Shown one piece after another: positions 1 through 7,924 of a stretch of DNA of 64,000 nt. Within the stretch, counting starts at the first letter, position 1. Each line of letters starts with the position of its first letter. The stretch is from Nostoc linckia z4 (GTDB lineage: Bacteria; Cyanobacteriota; Cyanobacteriia; Cyanobacteriales; Nostocaceae). Position numbers and translations under genes: made by a program. Under the pieces are notes generated by a model. That model searched no databases. It was not told where the DNA came from and saw only the letters and a list, made by a program, of their open reading frames with translations. The DNA is taken from positions 82,243 to 146,242 of the forward strand of contig NZ_LAHA01000023.1 of assembly GCF_002608075.1 (NCBI RefSeq), given 5' to 3'.

Positions 1-1
1 A

Positions 2-214
2 AAAGCATTGCATATGGGTGGCGGTGAATTAAAGCAATTCCAAGATCGTGGCGACTACTGGACAGTGGATTGGACAACGGCTGATGGCGTTCGCCACAGT
101 AGTGCGATCGCCAAAACTGATTTGACTGTAATCAGTTCTGGTATCTGCTTAAGTGGATACGATGGCGACTTTGATTTGCAATCTTTGGTTGGCGTCATCG
201 AACAACAACAGTAG
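2..214 (+). CDS. Hypothetical protein, 3' fragment (5' end outside window)
   Basis: The frame is open from the first complete codon of the window to the TAG at 212-214, so this is the last ~70 residues of a longer protein. The visible part is soluble and acidic, with no membrane segment and no family motif that I recognise. It lies about 130 bp upstream of the ThiF-like gene on the same strand, so the two could belong together. A start at TTG 8 or ATG 14 is possible but would give a very short protein. Confidence 0.6.
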   Translation, partial: KALHMGGGELKQFQDRGDYWTVDWTTADGVRHSSAIAKTDLTVISSGICLSGYDGDFDLQSLVGVIEQQQ

Positions 215-347
215 CCATCACCCATCACCCATTTAAGTTGCACATTTTTTGTGTTACTTGTTGACGGTTGACGGTTAACTGTAAGCAGTAAACGAAAAAC
301 AGGTTTAATACCTAATCTAAAATCCCAAATCTAAAATTCAAAATCAA

Positions 348-986
348 ATGACTATCTTTTTTCACGAACAACTTTACCGCAGCAATGCTGTGATGGCAAA
401 GTTGAAAAACTATCCTGTAACTATTTGTGGGGCGGGGGCATTGGGAGCGAATATTGCGGAAAACTTGACTCGGTGTGGTTTTGAGAAACTGACGGTAATC
501 GATCGCGATCGCATTGAGGAACGCAATCTTTCCACCCAGCCTTACTATCGTTCTGATGTCGGAGCATTCAAAGCAAAAATCTTGGCAAACAATTTATATC
601 GAGCAATTGGTACTAAAGTTGATGCCAAAACAAAAGAATTGACTCCGGCAAATGTAAATCAATTACTCCAAGATAGCCAATTAATTATTGATGTTTTTGA
701 CAATAGTGTGGCACGTCAAATACTCAAAGATTATGCTGATAAATTTAGCATTCCTTGTCTTCATGCTGGACTAGCAGTTGATTATGCAGAAGTGATTTGG
801 AATGAATTTTATCGCGTTCCTTCTGAAGTAAATGATGATGTTTGTGATTATTCCTTGGCACGAAACTTAGTAATATTAACTGTAGCTGTAGTATGTGAAA
901 CCATTATCTCATTTATTGCCACAGCAGAACAACGTAACTTCACGATTACCTTGAAGGATTTGAGCGTTCAATCTTTATTTTTATAG
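348..986 (+). CDS. ThiF/MoeB/E1-like adenylyltransferase domain protein
   Basis: A 212-residue protein of the ThiF/HesA/MoeB superfamily. These enzymes adenylate the C-terminus of ubiquitin-like or sulfur-carrier proteins. The nucleotide fold starts at residue ~26 with the Gly-rich loop GAGALGAN. It is followed by the acidic strand end VIDRD, the ERNLSTQ segment, a lysine in GAFKAK, and DVFDNSVAR, which matches the usual D-x-x-x-x-R region. The CxxC zinc pairs of MoeB/ThiF are absent and the protein is shorter than the usual ~250 residues, so this is a minimal E1-like protein. A cysteine in VCDYSLARN could be reactive, but that is inference. No ubiquitin-like partner is visible nearby. Confidence 0.85.
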   Translation: MTIFFHEQLYRSNAVMAKLKNYPVTICGAGALGANIAENLTRCGFEKLTVIDRDRIEERNLSTQPYYRSDVGAFKAKILANNLYRAIGTKVDAKTKELTPANVNQLLQDSQLIIDVFDNSVARQILKDYADKFSIPCLHAGLAVDYAEVIWNEFYRVPSEVNDDVCDYSLARNLVILTVAVVCETIISFIATAEQRNFTITLKDLSVQSLFL

Positions 987-1039
987 ATGGCGATCGCTCC
1001 CAAATATAGTTGAAGACTTATCATTAAGACTGACGCGGG

Positions 1040-1235
1040 GACGTTAAGGGAAAAAGGGGAAGGGCAAAGGGGAAAGAAAAAACCTTTACCCTTTACCCTT
1101 TAACCCCTTCGGGGTGACGCTCCTTCGTCGCTAACGCTGACGCTAACGCCAGTCGCTCATGGGGGAAACCCCCAAGACCGCGCTGGCTCACCTTTTCCCA
1201 AAACCAAATTCCGAGATAAATCCCTTTTCCCCCAT
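1040..1235. repeat. Intergenic purine/pyrimidine and GC-rich dispersed repeat
   Basis: The interval between the ThiF-like gene and the c-di-GMP gene holds an AAAGGGGAA-rich tract facing a CCCTTTACC-rich tract. This is followed by a GC-rich palindromic segment (CCCCTTCGGGG, GGGGGAAACCCCC). Similar AAGGGGAAAG tracts recur at ~14390-14430, ~19020 and ~19350, so this is a dispersed intergenic repeat type rather than a gene. Confidence 0.6.
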
Positions 1236-1245
1236 TTTACTAATC

Positions 1246-3882
1246 CTAGACCGTTGGTCGTTTACTTTCGAGGATTTCTGTTGCTTTCTGGGCAGAAAGT
1301 GGTCGGTAGAATAGAAAACCTTGTACATCCTCGCAATGGATAGACCTCAAAAACTCCAATTCTTCTTCGTTTTCTACACCTTCGGCTGTCAGCCTCAATC
1401 CCAAATTCCGCCCCAAGCTAACTATAGCTTTGATAATATGAGCGACTTTGACATCGTGTGTCAAATCTTGAACAAAAGACTTATCGATTTTCAAATTGTG
1501 GAGTGGTAAAAGCTGTAGGCGGGAGAGTGAAGAATGACCAGTGCCAAAATCATCGATGGAGAGGTGAACGCCCATTTGCTGTAAATCTTGTAGTACGGTG
1601 CGGGTGAATTCTAAATCTTCAATGGCTGTGGTTTCAGTAATTTCTAACTCTAAAAAGTGAGGTTCTAGCCCTGTTTGTTGGAGAATTTTAGCTACAGTTT
1701 CTACTAATTGCGGTTGCCGAAACTGTTTGAGGGAAAGATTAACAGCCATCATCAGTGGTGGTAATCCTGCATCTTGCCAAGCTTTATTTTGCCTACAGGC
1801 TGTCCGCAGTACCCATTCGCCGATGGGTACGATTAGTCCACTTTGTTCGGCTAGGGGAATGAAAACACTGGGGGCGACCAATCCCATGTCTGGGTGCTGC
1901 CAACGCAACAAAGCCTCCATTCCAGTAATTTCACCTGTGGCAATGCTTACACGAGGTTGATAGTACAAAGAAAATTCTTTGCGTTCTAGGGCATAGCGCA
2001 AGCTTTTCTCTAAAGTTAGGAGTTCGGGATTTTTGGCACTCAAAGAAACGCTGTAGAATTGATAGTTATTTCGTCCTTTGTCTTTAGCATGATACAAAGC
2101 GGTATCGGCGTGCTGGATTAGCGTTTCAGCATTGGGACTATTGCTATCAAGCAAAGCAATACCAAGGCTGGCACTGATATAAAGTTCATGCCCTTGGAGA
2201 TGAAAGGCATTTTCTAAGGTTTGTAAAATTCTCTCGGCTACTTGGGTGACTTCTTCGATATTATTCACTCGTGGGAGTAAAATTATGAATTCATCGCCTC
2301 CCCAACGGGCTACGGTGTCTCCCTTTCTAAGGGAGTCGTTTAATCTTTGGGCGACTTCTTTTAATAACTTGTCTCCCAGTGTGTGCCCAAGTGTGTCATT
2401 AATCACTTTAAAGCGATCTAAGTCGAGGAAGATTACAGCTAAACTTTCGCCCTTGCGACTGGCGTTGGGCAGGGCTTTGTTGAGCATTTCGTCAAAGAGT
2501 AGACGATTGGGTAACCCTGTGAGCATATCATGGAGGGCTTGATAGCGAATCTTTTCTTCTACTTGCTGGCGTTGCCGCGCACCTGTAATACTGGCAGCCA
2601 TTGTCAACAAAGTGGATTCTTCGTGCCTCGACCAATGACGTTCATAGGTGCAGTCTGCTAAACCAAGGTAGCCCCAAAACTCGTTCTCTAAGCGCAGAGG
2701 TACTAAAAGCAGGGATAGAACCTTGTCTTGAATCAACAATTCTTGTTCGGCAATGGGGAATGTCCGGGTGAGTCCGCTAATTGACTGACCACTGGAAAGA
2801 ACATCGTACCAACGGGTTAATCCACAAGCTTGATAAGGCTGATTTTGCCAATATTGGTAAGTAGGTTGGATAAAAGAGCATGTCCATTCAAACCGCAAGC
2901 TCACTGCTAGTTCTCCTGTAGCTGGATGGGGATGATTTTGAAATAGATAAGCGCGATCGACTTTGGCGGCTTCGCCCAAAACAGCTAGAGCTTTCTCAAT
3001 GCCTGTTTCGTAGTTCATTTCGCCTAACAAATAATTTGCAGCTTCGGCAACTGCTTGCAGCAAGCGATCGCGCTGGCGTAGTTCGGCTGTAGCTTGTTTT
3101 TGCTCTGTAATATCCCTGGCAATAAAAGTTCTAATTAAATCACTTTCACGAAGATAGAGAACTGATTGTTCAAAAACTTCTGTACCTACTTCCACCTCCC
3201 GCATAAATGAATTTGTTTCTAAATTTTTAACTGCACTCAACAGTCCTTGTAAAATTGGGTGTTGCATCCCAGTTTCCCTGAGTTTAGGAAACTTGAGAGT
3301 TGCGGCTGGATTGAGATAAGTTACTGTTCCCTCTAAATCCATCTCGATAATTGGATTAGGAATGAGTTCTGGGAAGGATGCAAGGCGAGCAAGAGCAGCT
3401 TCACTTGCTGCTTCAAAGGTGGGATCGACAGCCAAGGTTTGAAAGGGATTGGCAGGTTCGGCTTGCTCTGATAAAAAACTAGATAAATCTTCAATCTCAG
3501 AAGATTCAGAAAATGCTTGTTCAGAAAGATTGGAAATAGCATAATATTTAGCCTGAGCTTGATTACTGCCAAAAAAGATGGCATCTCCATGCTTGAGATT
3601 GTGAGAATAACATCTCTCGCCATTCACAAATAACCCATTGGTACTTGCCTTTCCCTTATAGTTTCCATCAATAATCTGAAAGCCATATTGTTCGGTTTCT
3701 GGTACAGTTACTCGCAATAAAATAGCATGTTGCATTGATACTGACCGAGAAGCTAGGACAATGGTATTCGCGGAATGCCGTCCTAGAGAATAAGTAGCTT
3801 CTCTTAAGGGGACAGTTCGCCGTCCCTGTAGGTCTTGGATTACCAACAGATGACGTATTTTTTCCCGCTCATTTCCTAGCAT
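1246..3882 (-). CDS. FHA-PAS-GAF-GGDEF-EAL c-di-GMP turnover protein
   Basis: An 878-residue cytoplasmic protein. In order it has: an FHA domain (~20-100, GRHSANTIVL and SVSMQHA, a phosphothreonine-binding fold); a PAS domain (~165-265); a GAF domain (~275-440); a GGDEF diguanylate cyclase domain (~450-610) with an intact RWGGDEF signature; and an EAL phosphodiesterase domain (~625-870). The EAL domain keeps MEALLRW, AVNLSLKQF, ELEITE, IDDFGTG and the lysine of LKIDKSF. Both catalytic domains therefore look competent, and the net activity cannot be predicted. The N-terminal FHA suggests input from a Ser/Thr kinase; none is encoded nearby. No transmembrane segment is seen. Confidence 0.93.
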   Translation of the reverse strand: MLGNEREKIRHLLVIQDLQGRRTVPLREATYSLGRHSANTIVLASRSVSMQHAILLRVTVPETEQYGFQIIDGNYKGKASTNGLFVNGERCYSHNLKHGDAIFFGSNQAQAKYYAISNLSEQAFSESSEIEDLSSFLSEQAEPANPFQTLAVDPTFEAASEAALARLASFPELIPNPIIEMDLEGTVTYLNPAATLKFPKLRETGMQHPILQGLLSAVKNLETNSFMREVEVGTEVFEQSVLYLRESDLIRTFIARDITEQKQATAELRQRDRLLQAVAEAANYLLGEMNYETGIEKALAVLGEAAKVDRAYLFQNHPHPATGELAVSLRFEWTCSFIQPTYQYWQNQPYQACGLTRWYDVLSSGQSISGLTRTFPIAEQELLIQDKVLSLLLVPLRLENEFWGYLGLADCTYERHWSRHEESTLLTMAASITGARQRQQVEEKIRYQALHDMLTGLPNRLLFDEMLNKALPNASRKGESLAVIFLDLDRFKVINDTLGHTLGDKLLKEVAQRLNDSLRKGDTVARWGGDEFIILLPRVNNIEEVTQVAERILQTLENAFHLQGHELYISASLGIALLDSNSPNAETLIQHADTALYHAKDKGRNNYQFYSVSLSAKNPELLTLEKSLRYALERKEFSLYYQPRVSIATGEITGMEALLRWQHPDMGLVAPSVFIPLAEQSGLIVPIGEWVLRTACRQNKAWQDAGLPPLMMAVNLSLKQFRQPQLVETVAKILQQTGLEPHFLELEITETTAIEDLEFTRTVLQDLQQMGVHLSIDDFGTGHSSLSRLQLLPLHNLKIDKSFVQDLTHDVKVAHIIKAIVSLGRNLGLRLTAEGVENEEELEFLRSIHCEDVQGFLFYRPLSAQKATEILESKRPTV

Positions 3883-4677
3883 GATTCTTCCTCAAATTCT
3901 CATATCTTTGTGTCTTAGTCTGAAAACTCATCTTCCCAGAAGCTGAGATTTTTCAGTTCTGCTTTTGGGAATTTTACTCAATTAAATTTATCGCTATCTT
4001 TAGATTACAAAATTTATATGATGTTCCCAACACCTTTTCATTGAGAATTTATCTTCTACCATGAAAAGCTAAATTCTTTAATTAAGCTATTGGGCTTTTC
4101 AATTGTATGCTTGTTTGTTAAGTTTGTTGACGATTAACTGTCAACCATTAACGTCAAAATATGTGCAAATTAAATGCGTCACAGCTTAGTTTTTGCCGTA
4201 TAAGTTCTAGCTGTTTTCTTAATTCATGCATCATTTATTAACTTTTTTCCTTACTCTAGATCGTCTAACCTTTCCTCATTTAGGATACCCAAAATAAAAT
4301 AAAATACAGAATTATCTACTTGGTATATTTGCGGATTTTTATTTTTAAGTGATGTTGAAATTACGAAAAATCCACAGTGTAGTACAAATTCAAAATAGAA
4401 AATTCACATATTAAGAAAGTCAGACAGAACAAAGATCTGGGAGGATATATCTGTCGCATTGTTTTTTTTAATAATTCTGATAAAGCAACAAATCTTCATT
4501 TTATTTCTAGGAAATAAATTGAAGAAGAATGCAGAATTCAGAATTCAAAATCAAGATGCGACGCTTGAGGACTCTCTAAGAGTTGCTATACCGCAGGCTT
4601 TACGCTCGGCTATCTGCCAGTCGGACTCCACTTCATACTGAATTCTGACGACTGACTCCTGAATTCTGTTCGATAAT
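3883..4677. other. Intergenic region, AT-rich, with a composite repeat
   Basis: No gene is supported here. It contains GTTGAC-type heptamers near 4120-4155 and a composite repeat at about 4515-4675. That repeat has GAATTCAG/CTGAATTC ends around a segment containing CCAGTCGGACTCCA, which recurs near 60535-60570. The promoter of the FHA-GGDEF-EAL gene should lie at the left end (minus strand), but I cannot point to a defined box. Confidence 0.5.
4515..4675. repeat. Composite repeat bounded by GAATTCAG / CTGAATTCTG tracts
   Basis: Direct GAATTCAGAATTC units at the left and CTGAATTCTGAC/CTCCTGAATTCTG units at the right give the element inverted ends. The inner part shares CCAGTCGGACTCCA-TTCATACTGAATTCTGAC almost exactly with the element at ~60460-60610. 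Related tracts occur at 20778-21072, 42296-42404 and 61785-61862. Confidence 0.6.
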
Positions 4678-6519
4678 TTAAAAAGGATTATAAAGTAAGC
4701 TAAAATACAAACCATTTTCTTGTAAGGTGCGATCGCCGGATTCAACAAATACTAAAGGAATCCCCCAGTCAAGACGAATGCTCAAGCGTGAACCTTGCGA
4801 CCAACGCAAACCCAAACCAACGGCCGCTAGGGTATTCGGGTCGGGATTCTCTCTACCAGAACTGTTCCAACCAACACCAAAATCAACAAAGGGAATGACC
4901 TGCAAAGTACTATCTATCTCGGATAAACGCAGAATCGGTATTTGCACTTCAGCGGAAATAAAAGCCCCATTATCTGTTAACAAAAAATCCTGACGATAGC
5001 CCCGAATGCTATCTTGTCCGCCCAAGCCAAATTGTTCTATGGGCAAAAGTCTTTTGGATGTTAATTGTGTATTTAAACGCAATAATAGTAAGGTTTCAGG
5101 AGCTAAAAGGCGTGCCCACTGGGCTTGTCCTTGCCAAGCAAAAAAACGGCTATCGGGAGGATTTTGATTAATCGTGGCATCCAACGCACCAATGCCCAAG
5201 TTAAATTGAGAGCGGAGGGCGATAACTTCACGGCTGTTACGAGAAGTGAATTCTTGAAAAAATCGTAATGCAGATACTCTAGTGCGTCCCTGTTCGTCAG
5301 CTCCGGGTGAAATTTCCGATGCGGGTACTCCTTCTCTCTGCAAAAAAGACGAAATATCACTTTCCCGTCGGGAAGCTGTTAATCCAATGGCTAATTCTCG
5401 TGTGGGAGTTTGAACTATTGGCTGCCGAAATGTCAGTTCGTAATAACGAGAATCAGATTCAATATCTAAAATTTTGAAAGGAGGTTCAATGACATTGCTC
5501 GATGTGATGCCATAGTTGAAGCCAAGGGTGCCGTTGCGGGCATTGAGCGGTAAGGTGTAGCTGGCGTCAAAGGAGTTACTACCATCGGTATTAGCGTAAG
5601 CTATACCCAGACTATCTCCCAATCCCAATAAGTTAGCTTCGTTCAATTGTAATCGGCGTCGGAAACTACCTACACTAGGCGATCGCCCATTATCTAGAGC
5701 TATTTGACTACTAAAGGTTTTTGCTTCGTCAATTTTGACTTCTAACAAACTCACACCCGCGCGCGACCCCGCAGAAAGTTCAGCAGACAAGTTTTTAATC
5801 AAAGGATTAAGCCGCAAAAGTTGTAATGCTTCCAACAAACGTTGCCGATTTAGAGGAGGTGATGTAGCTAGTGCTAGTCGGCTGCGGATATAATTGGGGT
5901 CTAACCGCCGAGTACCGATTATTTGAATGTCTTCTAATTTACCTTCCACCACCTGAATTTGTACCACACCGGATTTGATTGTTTGGGGTGGAATATACGC
6001 ACCAGAGGTAATGTAACCATTTTTGACGTATAGCTCAGTTATTTTCGAGCGTGCTTGATAAACTTCGGTGAGCGAAATGGGTCGTTGAGTAAATTCAGCA
6101 GTGACTTCGGCTAACTCTTGAGCAGAGAAAACTGTGCTACCAATAACTTCAAACCGTTCAACCACAATAGTTTGAGGAAACTTGTTAGGAATTGGTTGCT
6201 CAGGTGTGAGAATTGGAGTCGAGGAGGGAAATAGTTCTGCTGGTGTGGGAAGTTCCTGTGGTACTTCCGGTGAGGAAGGTGGTGGAGTTACAGGTGGTTG
6301 GACATCCTGTGGTGGTGGGATTTGTTGCGAGAAGAGGGAATTGTTATTTGGTAGCTGTGTTGTATTTGTAACCTGAGCTTTTGCAGGTGTGGAAGGTAGG
6401 CTAACTATAAATACAATTAAGCTCAGTGGTAATACACAGGTTTTTGGGATATTAAGTACTTGTGAATCAAAAAATATACTATTATTTGTTGTTGTAGAGT
6501 AAGCATCTTGCTTATCCAT
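4678..6519 (-). CDS. TpsB/FhaC/ShlB-family two-partner secretion outer-membrane transporter
   Basis: About 613 residues from ATG 6519. The start is chosen because it places a hydrophobic signal peptide (VLPLSLIVFIVSLPSTPAKA) near the N-terminus. A longer frame from 6606 would have to read through the inverted repeat at 6526-6546. After a Pro-rich linker comes a POTRA_2-type domain (IVVERFEVIGSTVFSAQEL to the VVEGKLEDI region). A 16-strand-barrel-like C-terminal half includes the FGLGGQDSIRGY segment, which fits the VRGY/L6-loop motif of the Omp85/TpsB family, and the chain ends ...LLYNPF with a C-terminal aromatic. TpsB proteins export large TpsA adhesins/haemolysins, or act in outer-membrane biogenesis. 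No TpsA gene is adjacent, so the substrate is unknown. Confidence 0.92.
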   Translation of the reverse strand: MDKQDAYSTTTNNSIFFDSQVLNIPKTCVLPLSLIVFIVSLPSTPAKAQVTNTTQLPNNNSLFSQQIPPPQDVQPPVTPPPSSPEVPQELPTPAELFPSSTPILTPEQPIPNKFPQTIVVERFEVIGSTVFSAQELAEVTAEFTQRPISLTEVYQARSKITELYVKNGYITSGAYIPPQTIKSGVVQIQVVEGKLEDIQIIGTRRLDPNYIRSRLALATSPPLNRQRLLEALQLLRLNPLIKNLSAELSAGSRAGVSLLEVKIDEAKTFSSQIALDNGRSPSVGSFRRRLQLNEANLLGLGDSLGIAYANTDGSNSFDASYTLPLNARNGTLGFNYGITSSNVIEPPFKILDIESDSRYYELTFRQPIVQTPTRELAIGLTASRRESDISSFLQREGVPASEISPGADEQGRTRVSALRFFQEFTSRNSREVIALRSQFNLGIGALDATINQNPPDSRFFAWQGQAQWARLLAPETLLLLRLNTQLTSKRLLPIEQFGLGGQDSIRGYRQDFLLTDNGAFISAEVQIPILRLSEIDSTLQVIPFVDFGVGWNSSGRENPDPNTLAAVGLGLRWSQGSRLSIRLDWGIPLVFVESGDRTLQENGLYFSLLYNPF

Positions 6520-6525
6520 GATTAC

Positions 6526-6546
6526 GGGTGGGCGAGACGCCCACCC
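6526..6546. repeat. Perfect short inverted repeat (hairpin) upstream of tpsB start
   Basis: GGGTGGGCG-AGA-CGCCCACCC forms a perfect 9-bp stem with a 3-nt loop. It lies just upstream of the preferred TpsB start and would sit in its 5' leader. It could affect translation, or be a small GC-rich repeat of the type common in cyanobacteria. Confidence 0.6.
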
Positions 6547-6606
6547 AAAATAATTGTATAATTTGTTTCTTAATAAGATTTTAAAGGTATATTTATGAAT
6601 CATCAC

Positions 6607-6967
6607 ACTGGACTATTTTTGAGTCGCAATTATGAAATTATACGGGGATTGTTACAGATGTGAATGTTACTTCATCTTTTACAAATAAAGTTAATATTTA
6701 AAAATTACAATCGAAAAGCTAAATTCATTGTTGCGGCAGGAAATGGTAATCTGTCGATACCCTAATGCCAAGGGAACTCCAAAAAATAAATTATTCCGGT
6801 TCCCGTGGTTGAACGCCAGTTGCTTCTCCTAAGGGAAACGCTGCGCGGACAAGCCTCTTAACCCGTCCAACGCCCTGGCTCCTGTTGACTGTCAACAGTG
6901 AACAATCTTCTGTGAAATATTTTTTTACTTGGAAGTCCCTAATTAGTCTGCTTTTTGTGCGGGCAGT
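6607..6967. other. Intergenic region carrying a MITE-like element
   Basis: No gene is supported. The right half is occupied by a MITE-like repeat (separate entry). The left ~160 bases are AT-rich and should carry the tpsB promoter on the minus strand. Confidence 0.5.
6771..6940 (+). repeat. MITE-like repeat family 1, most complete copy
   Basis: A 170-bp element beginning AGGGAACTCCAAAAAATAAA and ending TTTTTTTACTTGGAAGTCCCT. The ends are imperfect terminal inverted repeats (AGGGAACTCCAA versus AGGGACTTCCAAG after reverse complement). The interior contains GTTGACTGTCAACAGTGAAC heptamer-type repeats and a GC-rich insert. Other copies or halves are at 13351, 20596, 39953 (inverted), 46846 and 54844. 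There is no open frame inside, so it is non-autonomous. Confidence 0.75.
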
Positions 6968-7924
6968 TCATTTTTGGGTAGCTAAGATATTTTGCACAAA
7001 GCGATCGCGTCCTGCTGTTTTTGCTTGATACAATGCGCGGTCTGCTGCGGCAATCATTTCTTCCAAGTCAGAATTTGCTTGAGGAATGACTGTGGTAAAC
7101 CCAGCACTCATGGTTACATAGCGACTAACTTGTGAATTCTGATGAGGAATTGCCAATTTCCGGATAGCATCGCAAATTTTTTCGGCAACATAGGTCACCC
7201 CTTCGGTGTCTGTGTTGGGTAAAATTACAGCAAACTCTTCGCCACCATAACGAGCTACCAAATCTCCAGGACGTTTGACAATATCTTTAATGGCTTGAGC
7301 AATTTCGATTAGACAGCGATCGCCTGCTCGATGACCATAAGTGTCGTTGTATGATTTGAAAAAATCAACATCGCAAAGAATCAGAGAAAGTGGGTGTTGT
7401 TCCCGTTTCATGCGCTGCCATTCTTGGTAAAAATACTCCTCAAAACCCCGGCGGTTTGCGACTTCAGTTAATGCATCGATAGTCACCAATCGCTGCAATT
7501 CCAGATTCACAGCTTCGAGTTTTTGTTGTAACTGAGATTGTTGAATTAACCGTTTTACCCGTTGTCGCAAAACTGGCCAGTGAATCGGTTTGGTAATATA
7601 GTCTATGGCCCCCACTTCAAATGCGCGATCGACTGATTCTTCATCCTCAAGTCCTGTAATCATTAATACTGGAGTATGCTTGCTACAGCCAAGAATTTGC
7701 AACTGAGTGCAACACTCAAACCCATCCATATCGGGCATGATGGCATCGAGGAGTATAATGTCTGGGTGAAGTTGATTATACATAGTTAAAGCCTCTATGC
7801 CATTTTGAGCTTCGACTATTTGATATGCTTCCCGCTCCAAGAAATTGCGTAAAATCATGCGGATAAATGGTTCATCATCAACGATTAAAACTAATGATTT
7901 GCTTTCTTGAGGGTTGGCTTTCAT
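6968..7924 (-). CDS. Response regulator-GGDEF diguanylate cyclase (PleD/WspR-like)
   Basis: 318 residues. The N-terminal receiver domain (~10-126) has the acidic pair VDDE, the phospho-acceptor in LLDAIMPDMDG and the lysine in ITKPI. A short coiled linker leads to a GGDEF domain (~160-312) with an intact RYGGEEF signature and NRRGFEE start, so it should make c-di-GMP when phosphorylated. Its ATG overlaps the 3' end of the LOV kinase gene by 4 bp (ATGA type). This means translational coupling and strongly suggests it is the output of that kinase. Confidence 0.94.
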   Translation of the reverse strand: MKANPQESKSLVLIVDDEPFIRMILRNFLEREAYQIVEAQNGIEALTMYNQLHPDIILLDAIMPDMDGFECCTQLQILGCSKHTPVLMITGLEDEESVDRAFEVGAIDYITKPIHWPVLRQRVKRLIQQSQLQQKLEAVNLELQRLVTIDALTEVANRRGFEEYFYQEWQRMKREQHPLSLILCDVDFFKSYNDTYGHRAGDRCLIEIAQAIKDIVKRPGDLVARYGGEEFAVILPNTDTEGVTYVAEKICDAIRKLAIPHQNSQVSRYVTMSAGFTTVIPQANSDLEEMIAAADRALYQAKTAGRDRFVQNILATQK

